Assembly (NCBI GenBank): GCA_026874595.1 | Contig: CM049311.1 | Coordinates: 50,099,676-50,163,675, forward strand | Reading direction: 5' to 3' | Length of the DNA stretch: 64,000 nt | DNA from: Sipunculus nudus | Taxonomy: Eukaryota > Annelida > Sipuncula > Golfingiida > Sipunculidae | Shown here: positions 31,215 to 45,300 of the stretch, piece by piece | Numbering within the stretch: position 1 is the first letter of the stretch | How the letters are laid out: each line of letters starts with the position of its first letter | Made by a program: the position numbers and the translations under genes | The notes under the pieces: model-generated | Told to the model about the DNA's origin: nothing | What the model saw: only the letters and a program-made list of their open reading frames with translations | The model's database searches: none

Positions 31215-33418
31215 CTAAACGACTGTTATACCCATTTCCGTCACTGGCAGGGCTGAAGCTTCGACCTGACCTGCGGGTAATTTGATCGGTGCTTTTGAAG
31301 GGTTGCATACATAATCCATAGCGTATTCATTTGATAAGGAAGCAACTGCCCTAGCACATAATAAATTAAGGCGTGTCATTAATGACTGACTTGGTTCTAG
31401 TAAATAGCAAGTCTCACCTGCTTGGTCCACTTTTACAGGTATCAGACACTCAAAGTGTGTTGGTATCGTAAAACAGATCGCCGCACGGGCTGCTGATGCT
31501 GTTGTCTCTTCCGGGAGTATGTCCACCTCAGTCATTCCCTGATGGAGACTGAGCGTGTTTGTCTCAAAATGTACCTTCGCATTGCGAGTTCTAAGAAAGT
31601 CTAGTTCCAGAATCAGGGCATTGATAGCCTCTTAAACACATACACACGGTGATTCATTTGTAAACGATTCACGGTTATTGGTTGCTGCAGTCTGCAGCGC
31701 TGACATATAGTAAACAATGATCAAGCGCTGCAGCCTCTGGCGGGGAGAATTTATACTACCGAAGTTTGCACGGATCCGGATCCCCTCAGACACGTATATG
31801 CCTTGTGTAGTGTGAGGACACTCTAAACAACCCCCACATATTATCATTGATACAGATGCTTAGACTCCGTTGGGACCAAAACTACTGCTGAAGGATCAGT
31901 ATCTAATAAAGTATGGGCACTTACTCTGAATGAAGTCAGATATTGCTTCGTCTCCGTCGGACCGCTGGAGCCCTTCGGTTGGAACAGCCGATAGGAATGT
32001 AGCATCATTGAAAACACTGCGATGTATGATGGGAAGGAATTTGATTAAATGAGGGTCTCTCCTAGTGCATGGCACTGGCATTCCTAGAAAAAGCCCGCCT
32101 GAGTTCCTCTTTTGCATAGATTGCCCACCTAATTTGCATGGGATTTCTTTTTCGGCGAGTTCCTGTTGTGCTGACAACAACTGTACCCCGGGAGTTGAAA
32201 GGATAAAAAACATCTACAGGTGCACATAGAGGTGATAAATCGATATAATTTGATATATACCAAGTTTATTTCTATAAATGAATACAAGATTGCTTCTCTA
32301 TCGTACAAGCAGTGGTATTTCATGTTACAGGTCCCTCCTTGTACCGCAGGGTAAACTCTCACCGCCAGACGGTCCGACTCCATATCACAGAAAAATTAAG
32401 TCCGTATACGTGTCGGGCTAGATTATCGGTAAATCGACTGTGCCAATGACTGGGTGTCTCTCACCACAAAAACCGATAATATTCGCTGTCTGTGAATTTT
32501 TCAAGTGTAATGTTCAGTCCCTTTTTTGTAGTACTAGTGTACTCAAAGATAAACGCGATTTAGTGGCTTTTGTATCGATGAGCGCGCTACAATTTACGCT
32601 GTTAATCAGCACAATGACGCTGTTTTTTGTCAACTGGTAAATTCATTTTAGTAACATCATTCTGAGTCTCACTCACCGATTCAGCGTCTAATCGACGTAA
32701 GTCTACACGGCATACTACATCTTGATGACCGGAGAATCGTGGCGGGTAGACGCGCATCCCTAATGTCTATGCGCTCGCCTTGCAAAACCACACATTCGTT
32801 GGACGTGCCTGATGTTGTTACACCGGTAGCAAATGAGGTCACTGTGATGGCAGTTTGTTGGGTAATGGGTCGTGCTGCCACACCGGAAGCATGGGTCTCC
32901 TTCCCTGGGCACGTAGCGACGGTTCTGATTGGGCTGTAATCTTCTGAGCCTGCGAGAATCCCTCGGCGCGGGCCCGTAGTATCGCTCCGATTGACTCCGC
33001 GCGACTTGTACTGTTGCGGTTGTTCTGGTCAACTGTTTCTGGATCACGCTGCAGAACGGCCAGGCGAAGGGATGGCTTTAGCTGAGTGAGTTATATCCCT
33101 CTGATCCTGTTCACTTAGCCCAAGAAAGAAAGGCTCGCTGCTCTCAGCACGCGGTCCGCAAAGTCCCTCACACCCTCTTGGTTGCGCTGTGTTGCTTGCC
33201 ATAGCTTCCGACGTTTTTCCCACCGGTTCCTGATATCTTGACAGGAATGCTTTTTTAAATGTTTCAAAGTTTGATTTTATATCGGGGCGCAGGGTCTGGT
33301 ACCACTCGGATGCTTTTGCAGATAGGTGTAGTGGTAGGTACGTTATCTTAGAATCAGGAGAAAACCCTTTTGTGGGCAGCAAGGATTTCAGATTTGGCGA
33401 ACCAGCTTGCAGCATCAT
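31215..33418 (-). pseudogene. Ty3/Gypsy retrotransposon gag-protease remnant
   Basis: On the minus strand the order is gag capsid-like segment (33418-33150: YLPLHLSAKASEWYQTL, NFETFKKAFLSRYQE), two zinc knuckles (32760-32950: CFRCGSTTHYPTNC and CYRCNNIRHVQRMC), and a retropepsin start near 32620 reading CSALIDTKATKS, where the catalytic DTG has become DTK. Downstream is the linker to reverse transcriptase (31600-31215: LDFLRTRNAKVHFETNTLSL, QAGETCYLLEPS). Gag packages RNA and the protease matures it in intact elements. The protease region is split by foreign sequence at about 31630-32380 that contains a TATA-bearing, LTR-like stretch. No reverse transcriptase or integrase was found. It is a dead copy. 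Confidence 0.75.
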
Positions 33419-33419
33419 T

Positions 33420-34200
33420 TAGAGATTCTATGCTTCCATCGTCACGCTGTCATGTGCTGACATGGCTTGTTTTCTTGGGTTTAGTTTATACATGCAAATA
33501 ATAAAAGAGCATATAATAATCCTCTAATCTTTCCAAAAGTACGGCGTTACCTAACATTTTTACTCATATATTGCAAATTTACCCATAATAAAAATTAAAC
33601 ATTTATCCCAACAGTCAGGCTTTCTATTTAAATCAATCAGTAACCAACCGTAAAGAGACGAACAAACAAACCCAAAGAAGGTAGACAAACAGTAAATAAA
33701 ACTTTATTCTCAACTGTAAACCCAAACACAACTGTCTCTTTGCACAATCCTTTAAAATATGAGATCCAGACCAAAACTGTTGAGATCCAGACCAAAACTG
33801 TTAACTAAATTGCTACAATAACTCAATATAAAATACCTCCGTTAATTTAAACATCACAAATACTCAAATTCAAATAACTACTCTTTTAATCTCTGTTTGG
33901 TATCTACTGCCTTATAGATGGCGAATATTGAACGGAACAAGATCAAAGTGGGTAAGTTAAAATTCACATCCACCTTACATTACCCTTCATTATAAAAACA
34001 CAATTTCTAAAAGTTTTCTCTACCCTGTACTCCCTTATCATGCACTACTTGAGTAGTGCTCTTGTCGAATTCTAATGATTACAATGTTCTTAAAAAAGCG
34101 ATTGGTTCAATTGCACGAGATAAAATACCTTTGTAACTGTTACACCAAAATACGTACTTCCCAACATGTAAAAGAAAATTTAGCAATGGTATAAATGTAT
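33420..34200. other. AT-rich stretch without recognised gene
   Basis: There is no gene. A 20-bp phrase (GAGATCCAGACCAAAACTGT) is duplicated at about 33760-33800. This is possibly the 3' tail of the LINE copy that follows on the minus strand. Confidence 0.4.
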
Positions 34201-34260
34201 CCCATAACTTTCTTCATTTATAACTGAATCTAAAACAAATCATATACATATTCAACTTAA

Positions 34261-34468
34261 CATTTTTTTCTAGCAATTCTCTGAAATAGTTTACATCAAT
34301 CCAAAACTTAAAAGCGGACTGACAATCCGAAAAATGTGTAAATTGGTTTCTATTTCGTTTCCTTAACATTTTTTTCTAGCAATTCTCTGAAATAGTTTAC
34401 ATCAATCCAAAACTTAAAAGCGGACTGACAATCCGAAAAATGTGTAAATTGGTTTCTATTTCGTTTCT
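34261..34468. repeat. 106-bp near-perfect tandem duplication
   Basis: Bases 34261-34366 are repeated at 34367-34468 with hardly any difference. The duplication is within LINE copy A and is recent relative to the LINE's decay. Confidence 0.9.
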
Positions 34469-35114
34469 AATATGACATACTTCTGAGGCGACAATTTTAC
34501 ATTTTGATAGAAAATCATTCGTCGGTAACACTACAGTTAAGTACTTCCAGTTGATATCTAATTGATATCTATCATTTAATTTTTGTTTCTGTAGCGATTC
34601 TTAAACACATGTCTAACTTGTAAATCATCTATAAATATTGGTCTTCATCTAACAATGCAAGTGGGTTTATTATCTCCAATTTAAACATTATACACTGACT
34701 TCGTTGAAAATTTCTTTGATTCTAACATCTTATCGTAACCCATGTCAATAACATAGTCTATCTTATGCACTCTTTCGGAACTTTTTTCTTTCCGATGGAT
34801 AGCATTTAATCAAATTTCTATATCTGGTCTTAAATCAATCGGTCCTCGGAATTTTATATCTCCGTACAATATCTTCAAACCTATTAAAATATTCGATACG
34901 TCGGTTCCAAATATGTTGAACTTATGTACATCCCTTTTAAATGAAATCTTTTAACATAAAACTATTTATCTTTTTCATCCATCAAGTATGGATTTAAAAA
35001 GAGCATTTGATTTAATATTACACTCTTAGTTAGAAGACCTGTTCTACAAGTAATATTTAATTTCTGACATGCTTTTAAGGTTTTCCTTTTATATAACTGG
35101 CTGACCTTTAAAAT

Positions 35115-35310
35115 TTTCCCGATAAATATCGTAAATTCAACCTAACATTACATTTTTTTCCCGATTAATATCAGAAATGCAACCTAAGAGTACAATTTTT
35201 CCAATTAAAATCCTAAATGCAACCTAATATTACAGTTTTATCGATTACTATCGTAAATGCAATTTAATATTACAATTTTCCCGATAACTATCGTTAATGC
35301 AACATATATT
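35115..35310. repeat. ~41-bp minisatellite, five units
   Basis: Units of the form CCCGATAA-ATCGTAAATGCAAC plus AATATTACAATTTT recur near 35118, 35160, 35200, 35240 and 35281, moderately diverged. Confidence 0.75.
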
Positions 35311-38300
35311 TTTCCAAAGGACACTCCTTTGTACAATCCAGCAAGAAGCCGACATTTGTGATTCATATTATATGCATTGAATATCCAATTGACGTTTTAA
35401 TTAAACCTTGCCTTCAGTATCCTTAGACATAGATAAAACATCTTTTAAACCGAATATTATTTTAATATCCCAAAAGAAATCTAATAACAATGCCTCCAGC
35501 TTCTCAGTTACCCTTATTACTAATAATTTGAGAAACATACCACAATCCACTCGAGACAATAGTATACGCAATAATAACTTTTCCGGTATGTGTTAGTGTT
35601 CGTTGCCCCCAATATTTTGTAACTTTTTAACTTTGGAATACCAGTTAATTTTAAGCACATCCTGTTTACCCAAATAAAAAGCCGAAACTTTAACAAATTT
35701 CGAAGACATATAATATTACCCGGTGAACCGTCTCGACCCAAATTTCTACCTAACCACAGTTGTACGGTTTTCTCCATGTTTACTTTTGCAATTGAAGCAC
35801 CCTGAAAAAACTTAATATATTAAAGCATTTATGTATGGAATTTTCTTCAGAAACAAAGATTGTCATAAACATATTGTTGAATTTTCAATTCAATACTTTC
35901 CTGTTATAAAATACCATTTGCATAACATTCGCTAACGTTTCCGCTACGATAACATACAACAGAGGACTTGACGGATTCATTTTAACAAAACTTCTAAAAC
36001 CATTATAACATAAACGAATCCAAGTAATAAAATCATACCCGGACGATAGGCGTGGGAACATCATCGTCTTTTTTTTTTTGTTTATGCTGAAGGGGAATGA
36101 AAGTTGTATATGTTTTCCTGGGGAATGGCTTGAGAAGTTGCGACATGTTTTGGTCAGTTTTAGCTGTCGCTTTTTGTCATATTCGGCGAAAATGAGATAC
36201 ACAACCCCCAGTTTTCCTGGAACAAAATAAAAGTGCAGGAGATGAGCTTGATTTTGATGTATGACATGATGCCAAATACTCGGCAGAAAAAAATTTCTCA
36301 GAGCCCCCATGTGCACCATATATGAAAATATATAGTGCCTGGAAATACGACCCTCTAACCTGTACACCGCCCCGTGTATGTCAATTTCACAAACGACCCG
36401 CATATTTGTCAATTTCAAAACAACTCGCATAGTTGTCATTTTCAAAAAAAAACTACTCGCATAATATCAAGCAAAGTCATGTATATTTCAATTTCAAGAG
36501 ATGGTCAATTAAAAAAAAATGCTTGATTTTATCTTCTGAATCTAAAGATCAAATGACTGTCATTGCTTTTTTCAAAAGAGAACCAAAATGAATCAAACAT
36601 TTAAGAATAAAAATCCCAATTTAATATGTCGAACGCCTTTTCCTGATCAATGCATATAATTGCTCCTGGTAAGTCGCCTTTAGTCTTAAAAGGGATTTAA
36701 AGTGAAGAAAGTGGGCTGGTCCAGGGGGGGGGGGGGGGCACCAGGTTGCCTCGTTCTCATTCGGTGAAATATCCCAGCGGGGCGTGGGCATTGTCTGCTC
36801 ATTAGCTGCGTGCACGCACAGGAGGCGGCCTGGTGTAGGTTGAGATCATGTCAAGTTGTGGAATGTTCATTTCAAAATTCTATTAACTTCTGCGAAAATG
36901 GCCAAAGGAAAGAAGAAGGATAAGAAGTGTGACTCAAAAATGTCAACTAATATCTGAATTGACAGAAACTCCAAAGAGTCAATAAAGAAACTTGCACGTG
37001 AAGGATTTTGTAGTGCATGCGGCATTTGACCAGTTTGACCTGCCTCTTGCACGTTTGATGCTCGTAACTAAATTATTATATTTTATTTAAGAAATGACAT
37101 CTCTTATTAAAAACTGTTGTTTGTAAAATCGAGCGACCCTTAACTGAACGTCTGATCTTGGTAAATAATATAACCGAAAACCCCACGCTCTCGGTTAGTT
37201 AAGACATTTAGATAGTATTTTATAATCCACATTCAGCAATGTGATGGGTCTCTAACTTTTTAGTAACTGTCGATCTCCTTTAAAAAAAACAAAGAAATGA
37301 CCCCTTTCTTTTGTGTTGATGACCGTTGGACACCACTAAACTCGGTTTTATGAAACGTCAGCAAGCCAGGTCCAATCAAACTCCAGAAATGTCGATAGAA
37401 CTACAGTAAAGCCATCAAGGCCCGGTCATTTCCATAATTTAAATCTTTTAACAGCTTTTGTGGCATCTTCAAAATAGATTTAACCTTGCACTGAATTGAA
37501 GAAACAGAACTCATTTTAACCAAACCATTTGTCAAAAACACCTTTTCAGCTCTGGGGTCTGTCTGTTCATACGAGTAAACACCGATCTCCAGCATAGTTT
37601 TCATATCTGAGTGCGTTGGCCCCTGGTCGTCTTTAAAAAGAAATGAAGGCCCGCTTCACACCCCTTTGTTTCTTAAGCCCCACAAAAAAATTTACTCATT
37701 GGCTCCCCCGTTCCCGGTATTTTACTTTACACCTGATGGCCGCTGCCCTTGATTGTTTTCCTTTAAATAATCAATTCTGTTTCTAAATTTAGAAGATGTT
37801 CAACCCTTAATCCCTTTCCTAGATCATGTCTGTATACAGATCATTTTATAACTCCAGCATATCCGCACTTTGCCCTTGAACCGTACGTACGCAAAACGTT
37901 TGTTTCCGACAAAAAATTACAGGCTATTTGGTAATTCTCTGTCCAACATCGGTCTATTAGTTTGTTCCAATATGACCTGAATAACTGTCCGTGATGTCAC
38001 AACGTCAAGCAGCAGAAGTCTCAAGGTCAAGGTCACCCAACTCGGTTTGTTTGACTGCGCGAGTACAGTTTCAATAGTTCTACCGAAGCACTGAACCCCT
38101 TCCATCGCTATCGTCTCAGCAACCTCCTCACTGCTCATGACGAGCTGCAGGTTGGTACCCGGTATCATGTGGGCAGCAATCAAACCATCACCATAGTGTC
38201 GACCAAATCTTTGATAGCAACTTGCATGGAGTCCAACGGGAAATCGTGCACACACATACACACTACTGAACGTTCGAAGTGCTGGTGGCTGCTTATCCTG

Positions 38301-38340
38301 CCCCCCCCCCCCCCCATATGGATTAGCAGCTGACATTGAA

Positions 38341-39479
38341 TGATGGAATACCTACGAAGCAAGAGACAAATTGCTCATCACGGTTTTGTTTTGTATTTTT
38401 TTAATTAAAAATAATCATAATTTATACAAGTAAATATATTTACATACAATCATAAAATGTAACTTATACTATTACAATTCGGGTGTTTTATCTAAAGAGA
38501 AACATTTACATAATCAACCCAGTTCGTGCACCAAAACCCTGAAAAAATACATGCAATCTATCAACAGAAGCAGCAGATAAACCACCTGTATAGCTTACTT
38601 TTCAAAATCAGGATAAAAGTATTTTAGATAATATACAACATATTAACAAAACCCATTACCTCCCTGAAAGCCCACTTATGATATCTAAACAAAAACTACA
38701 ATTATCCGATTGCCTACTGAGTCTGGTTGTCACGGTAAGTATCACATCAGAGATATATGACAGAGAAACCTGCATCTCTGACACGGTCACTGCACTTTAA
38801 AGGGATGCGAGGTCGCTTAATCATTAACTAATTGTTTGAATAACAAGACTAAAGAAGTTGCGTTTCACAATGATTGTTTCGGTAAGGCATTTTATAAGTG
38901 CAGTAAAAACAACCGATTACCCTATGATATGTATTATTAATCAATAAAATAAAATTTCCCAAAACAAGGATGCATATAGCAAATATTCCATTGGGGAAAA
39001 TCAAACAAAGATGTTCACGGTTTTTATAGTTTTTTCTTTGTTTTTTTTTATTGAATCAAATACAGGTATAAATACATACGCAAACTTCCATGCAAATATT
39101 CATCCCTACTCAAATGACAACAGTTACATTGCAAACACATGCATGGACATGTTACATCGTTCAGGTACACAGAAAATATATCACATCAATATAACATAAC
39201 ACAAATACACAGTATAAATATCTATATTTATATTATTTAGTTTACATGTGATTAGAAATAGATTCATTATTTGTTTATTTTCACATATAAATGTAAGTTT
39301 TTAATAACATTATTTTAGCAGATGAGAGAAGGGAAAAAGAGAGATCAATATAGAGCTAGAGAGGGACCGAACTTGGAAGAGGAGAGGTAGTTTTCCATTA
39401 AGTTGGTATATATATTAAAAAAAGTTATTCCTTAAAGATATGACACATCTGCTTCCACTTCCGTTTGTGTAATTAAAAT
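38341..39479. other. AT-rich stretch without recognised gene
   Basis: No coding region or transposon end was recognised. Short open frames here are low in information. Confidence 0.4.
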
Positions 39480-39881
39480 TTACCTTTCTGTTTTGCAATG
39501 TTTCTCTATTTTATAAAACTGGTCAGTAAAGATTTTTAGACCTGAAAAAAAAATCGAATTTTCTTCTTTACACTTACAAACATAGATATACCTCATAAAC
39601 AAGAGAATTAGTATATCCAATAAATCATTTGTATTGTTAAACATGACTGTATTTACATACAAATGCTTACTAGTATTTAATATTTGCTTATGTGATAACC
39701 AGTTCTTCATTTCAGATCTTAAAACGCGTGCCTTTTCACATTCATAAAATAAGTGGACAAGTGTCTCTTTCTCCTTTTTACAGAAAGAGCTTTTATCTAA
39801 GTTGTTTATCTGAAATTGTATATTTATTATTCCAAAAGCATTCAATATTGATTGTCTATTTTTCCAAAATCTCGGTTCCAC
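39480..39881 (-). pseudogene. LINE 3' fragment with zf-RVT motif
   Basis: A 133-codon open stretch on the minus strand reads FCKKEKETLVHLFYECEKAR, the zinc-binding zf-RVT motif (C...H....C) that follows reverse transcriptase in L1/Tx1-like and related LINEs. KNWLSHKQIL and a hydrophobic end follow. It is 5'-truncated, as usual for LINE insertions. It is less decayed than the nearby copies and ends at a stop at 39480. Confidence 0.65.
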
Positions 39882-39969
39882 TTTAAAATAGATTTACATG
39901 GGTCTGTATAGATTTTGGATACAATTTCGTTATAAACAGTGTTATAGGTATCTGTTTTATTGTGCGCAG

Positions 39970-40900
39970 GAGTGTTACATGTGTCTGTGACATTCTGTTT
40001 CGTGTAACGCAGGCATAGTTCGTTGCTATAGGAACCTCGCTTGTTGGGCGCTGGCTCGCGTGTGGGGTCTGAAGCGATGAGACACAGCGTTCTTTTTTAT
40101 CTAGATGTTTTGGGTCTGTTCATGTGCGTATGAAATGTTCTGTGGAATTTTCCATTTCTAGAATTTTCGGATGAGAGGCTATAAATTAGGGGCTGTGTTT
40201 ATAGCCGGCAGATAGGAAAATACCAGCGAGGACTAAGAGTGTTACTTTCTCCTCAGTTTTGGGACCTTACCGATAATTGCAGTGCTGTCAGATATTAAGA
40301 GGATTAATACAGATTTAATACGGACTGTCTTCAGGTATATAACTGACACTGTCAGTGTCAGTTCTTTGTTTGGTGAAATTAAGGTAGTAGATTCCTCTCC
40401 TGACTCTTGAAACGGAGTTATTTGAGCCAATCATACATGATGGTGTTGTATCACTTACAAGTGATCTTTTAGAATTTTCTTACAATTAGAATTTGGAGGG
40501 ACACTGGTTCAGGCCAAACTCTTATGTATGAAGACACTTTGCTATTTTCTAATAGGTCTTTTACTGGTGCACATGCACTTGTTAATGGTATGTTTTCAGA
40601 CAAGCACACTTCAGTTCCGCTTCACAGTGTACATTTAAAGTCCGACTTGATTTCTCGGAATATTACTGTGGGCATAAGAATAACTTTACCCTTTAAGGGA
40701 ATTCAGTTGCTACTAGGCAATGATGTTGCAGGTGAAAAAGTACAGCCTGTACCAATAGTGACATAAAAGCCGTCCATTGATCAGGACACTGATCCTGAAA
40801 GTCAGGAAATTCCTGGTTTGTATCCTTCATGTGTTGTAACTAGATATTTGGCCAAGAAAATCACACATGAGGATAATGGTCCAGATAATAACACTCTGGG
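39970..40900 (+). pseudogene. Gypsy-type LTR/protease fragment
   Basis: The stretch 39970-40240 is LTR-like, with a TATA box (CTATAAATTAGG, about 40179). From about 40270 a frame reads SDIKRINTDLIRTVFRYI. From about 40487 a frame reads RDTGSGQTLMYEDTLLFSNR with an intact retropepsin DTG triad, followed by IQLLLGNDVAGEKVQPVP and a stop at 40764, after which similar sequence continues to about 40880 (VVTRYLAKK). The arrangement suggests an internally deleted Gypsy-like element. It is a different family from the copy at 31-33 kb. Confidence 0.55.
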
Positions 40901-40913
40901 AGTCACTGGGTTC

Positions 40914-41230
40914 CTAGTTCTCTTTGCGAGTGTCCTCATGACCTAATATAAAACCTAAACCTTTTAACTTTGACGACCATTTAATATTACATGGTGTGTC
41001 CCCCTTACCTATAAATTGCCCCAAGCACTCTGTTCTCTGGCAGGAGCTTATTGCGACAGTTTTTTTAACACTTTCCCCTATGTTTGAAAGCACTTCGTGA
41101 CTCCTCGTGTGGGATAACCACTGGCAGACCAGGGATGTATATGAGTTCTGCTTTGGCATTGTAAGCCTTTCATCGCCACGAGCTCTGCGGATTCCTCCTA
41201 ATCGAAGACAAGTTGTAAGTTTGTAACCGA
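40914..41230 (-). pseudogene. Deletion-fused LINE fragment (ORF1 joined to RT C-terminus)
   Basis: On the minus strand, 41230-41160 resembles LINE ORF1 (LQLVFD-EESAELVAMKG). It runs directly into sequence that by 40990-40914 reads PCNIKWSSKLKGLGFILGHEDT, the post-RT segment seen in the other copies near 35720 and 43450. The endonuclease and RT core are missing between them. Confidence 0.45.
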
Positions 41231-41399
41231 ATTTGGCATCGATCAGACTTTTCCGTAAACACCGACCAGTTCTCTTACAGTTTCTTGCGTATCTAGTGTA
41301 GAGATAATGTTAACATTGAGTGGATTTAGTATTTAACCCGGGTATCAGCGGACCGTTGGAACCCGCCACCCAATGGGTTAGAGACCATCGTCAATACGG

Positions 41400-42380
41400 A
41401 AGGTACTATGGAGCGGAGAAACGGGGTTTTTTTTTATTGTTTTATTAAAATCGAAATATATACAGTCATATATTATACATGCACATGCACCTTTCAAAAG
41501 AAATTCCAAAATAAAAAATGTGTCGTCTTTCTAAATCTACAAAAGAAAAATAACTTGAAACATCAACCAAATAAAGAAAAATCAAATAAATAAATTACAA
41601 AACCAAAACGACATACAAGCAACTAATATATAAACATATATAAATGTATATATTTATATATATATATATATTATATATATACGGTTACCTATTACCAATC
41701 CATTTCCTAATATCTACAAAATTCTGAAAAGGATAGAAAAAGGGAAACATTAACCTAGATACTCAAATAAACAATAAATTTTAACCATAGCTAATCAGTG
41801 CTTTAAAATACCTTATGTAACTGGACAAACATTTTAAACAAAATTGTCACCAAACAAACTCCAAAATTATACAAAAACTAAACTTAACAATAAAACCGGC
41901 ACCCCATCTCATCCAGTAGTATATCCTTTGATATATGTTAACTTTTAAGCCGGAATATGTACATCAGTCCTGAATACCTAAACTGACCAATAAATATCTA
42001 TCACAGTTAACTGAATCCTACTTCCACCCATACTTTAAACCAATAAAAATAACTAAATCACAATTTATATTGTAACATAATATGAGCAACTATATGATCC
42101 CTATTGCAACCTAGTGGCAAAAAAAAACAACCAAAACCAAGCTTCTTATCCTACAAACTCGCTAATGAATTTAATCATTAATCCTACTAGAATTCTCTTA
42201 ATATCTCATGAGAAAGAAAATCCACCTATAAAGTAACAATACTAATTAAAACATAAAAATTAACCCAAACAAACATAATATGTAAGAACACCTAAGCGTA
42301 CCATCAACCACAACATGCCTAACTCAACGAGTTTACTTTACAAATATGACACTCATCTGACGCAACTAATTTTCATCTCA
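41400..42380. other. AT-rich stretch, likely LINE 3' tail
   Basis: No gene is recognised. There is a TA-rich patch at 41640-41680. The position just below the 3' end of LINE copy B fits its 3' untranslated sequence. Confidence 0.4.
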
Positions 42381-45300
42381 TTAAATAGTCATTCGTAGGT
42401 AGAACTAAATATAAAACAATTCCAGTTAACATCCAGCTGATATCTGTCATTTAATTTTTTGTAACAATTGTTTAAAATATATTTCACCTGTATTTCATCT
42501 TCAAATATTCTTCTCCATTTACCTAGACGATTTAGTTCGCAAACATCAATTAGAAACATGAATAGGAATTTCGTTGTAAATTTACTAGATTCCCAACATT
42601 CTCCAGATCCTAAATGTATCACAAAATGCATAGTATAAGTAGTTTTTGAACCTCGTCTGAGGGAAAACATGCAACTAAATTTCTGTATCTTGTTCTATAC
42701 CAATCGGTCGGTGGAATTTAATTAATAACTACAATTACATCAAATCTATAAAAGTATCATATTCGTCTGTTTCATATATGTTTAAACAAAAAGCAAACTT
42801 TTCGAATTCATTCTTTAAACATAGTCTTTCCATTGTCACTAATTACCTGAGAATTTAAAAACAACAACTGATTTAGTACAGAAGTCTTATTTTGAATATC
42901 TATCTTAGTTACGATTTTTCATTTCTTACAAGTTTTAAGAACCTCTCTGTATATTTAATGGTTTATCTCTTCAATTCTTGCCATTAATATCATACTCACT
43001 ACGTAAAAAATGTTAACCAAAATTTCCTCCTCTATATAATCCTACACAATATTCTATTATAATACGAAACATATGATCCATATTAATAACCTTGAATATC
43101 CAATTGACCTATTCCGCTTCTACTTTTGCGGATATTTTAACTTGCCCTCCTTTATCTTTTATCAAATATAGTACATCTTTTCGCACCCAATGGTCCTTAA
43201 AATCCACCCAAAAAGTTTAACAGTTAAGCTTCAAGTTTTTCACTTACCCAATAGGGCATATAGATAATCTGTGAATAATACCATATAGTTCTTGAAACAA
43301 TAGAGATTGCCACAACCAATTTCCCTGTATAGGTAAGATTTCGTTGGGACCATAGATATAGAGTATTTGTAAACTTTGTAATCTACGAATCTTTATTTAC
43401 TTATTTACATCTTCATTTCCCAAATAAAAAAACCTAGAACTTTTATATGTTTTGACGTCCATGTAATATTTCCTGCTGTAACCCCCCCCCCCCCTCGTTT
43501 CCCCCCCCCCCCTCCCCGACCCACGTTTTTCCCTAACCATAACCCTTCCGTCATTTCTTTGTGTACCTTCGCTCCAGACGCGCCCTGAAAAATATTTAAA
43601 ACATTCATTTATAGAAACAACATCAGATATTAATCGAGTAGTATCCTCCGCATATTGAGCGATTTTAATTTCACTTTTTTCAGGTAAGTCAATGCCTTTT
43701 ATTTTCGGATTTCTCCTTATCACATGTTTCGGCTACTATCACATATAGTAACGGACTTAAAAGAAAGCCTTGTCTAGTACCTCTATGTAACTTTAACAAA
43801 GATGATATAAATACCCATTCATTTTCAAACAATTCTGTACTTCTTGATCACATAATTGAATCCAAGAAATGTAATCGGTCTAAACCCAAAGTGCTTTAAA
43901 CATTTAAACATAAAATTCCAACTAATTCGATCAAATGCTTTTACTTGGTCGATACAAATCATAGCTCCTGGCAATTTCATAAACTTCATATAATAAATAA
44001 TATCTATAACTGATCCAGCAGTAAGAAATATAGACCGTCTTTTCACCGAACACGTTTGATCTGGATGAATAATATCACTTAAAACCTTTCTAACTCTGTT
44101 ACTCGAACATTTTGTTAATATTTTATAGTCCATATTTAATAGGGTTTTGGGTCGCTAATTCTTCAAAGATAACCGGTCTCCTTTATTAAAAATCAAAGAA
44201 ATGACACCCTTTCTTTCGGATGACGATAAATTATCTCACGAAAAGCAGTATTAAGAACATTCGCCATGTTCCGGCAAATTACCGGCCCAAAAGAATCTGT
44301 AAAATTCCATTGTTAAACTGTTAAGGCCCGGGCTTTACCCTAATTTTAAACCTTTCAACGCATTTTAAGCTTCTTCAAAGGAAATTTTACCGTCACACAA
44401 TTAAAGGACGTCGAACTCACTTTAACTGAAACATTTAACAAAAAGGCCTTTTCTGCCTCGGGGTCCGTTAACTTAGTTAACTTCCCCCTAGTTCTCTGTA
44501 TTCAGTTTTGCATCTTCTAACATATGCATATTATTCAAAACAATAAAATCATTCACCCCAATTAAACAGTCCTTTAAATTGGTACTACCTCCTTGTTTTT
44601 CTTTATTTAAATTTTCGATAAAATAAATATCTCCCAACAAAATTACAGGACACTTACTAATATCCTTCGATAAAACATAATTTGAAACGTTTTTAATGAA
44701 ACCTAGTCTTTCTCATTTTTTAGTTGGACTGTATATATTAATAATGTCACATTATCAATGGATAAAAAAATTAAGTTCTTCCTGCCGAATCAGTCAGGCG
44801 TTGGGTAGCCTCTGCATCGTGTATTAGAAACCCATATTGCCGTACCAATTTTTACGACTGACACACTGAAATATAATTTACCTTCCCAAGATTTTTAGAT
44901 ATATTTAAAATTATCGGAACACAAATAAGTCTCTTGCTAACATAAAATATCCAACTTGTGCTGTCTGACAAAAATATCCAGCTTGTGCTGTCTGGCATAT
45001 TTTAAAACTGAGTCCTGTTTACTTTTCACATTAAGTCATCTAATATTTAAACTTGCCACATTGAAGAGTACGACAAACCCCAATAGAAATAAACATTTAC
45101 GATTGAATATCCGGCATGGAAGTATCCTCTAGTCATGGTCCGGGGGCAGGCGGCTGGTCATCCTGAGAGGCTTGTTCCGTAGTCATAATCCGGGGGGCGA
45201 TTCTGAGTCCCATCCTCTGATGACGAAGCGGATAATCTGCCTTTTCTAAGATGAGGCAATTCGAAATGTGATGTTGACATCTCCATATCTGCGTCTTCGT

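Larger units (their letters stand above)
34200..38340 (-). pseudogene. L1/Tx1-like LINE copy A, degenerate
   Basis: Read on the minus strand from high to low coordinates: an ORF1 segment at 38336-37917 (NLQLVMSSEEVAETIAMEG, then PMLDREL), a reverse transcriptase block at about 36680-36625 (ICIDQEKAFDILNWD), further RT at 36060-35885 (SGYDFITWIRLCYNGF, LLYVIVAETLANV), a post-RT region at 35777-35600, and 3' sequence to about 34200. The endonuclease was not recognised. Stops and frameshifts are frequent, and a segment around 36060-36600 interrupts the RT. It belongs to the same family as the copies at 42.4-45.9 kb and 46.0-47.6 kb. Confidence 0.65.
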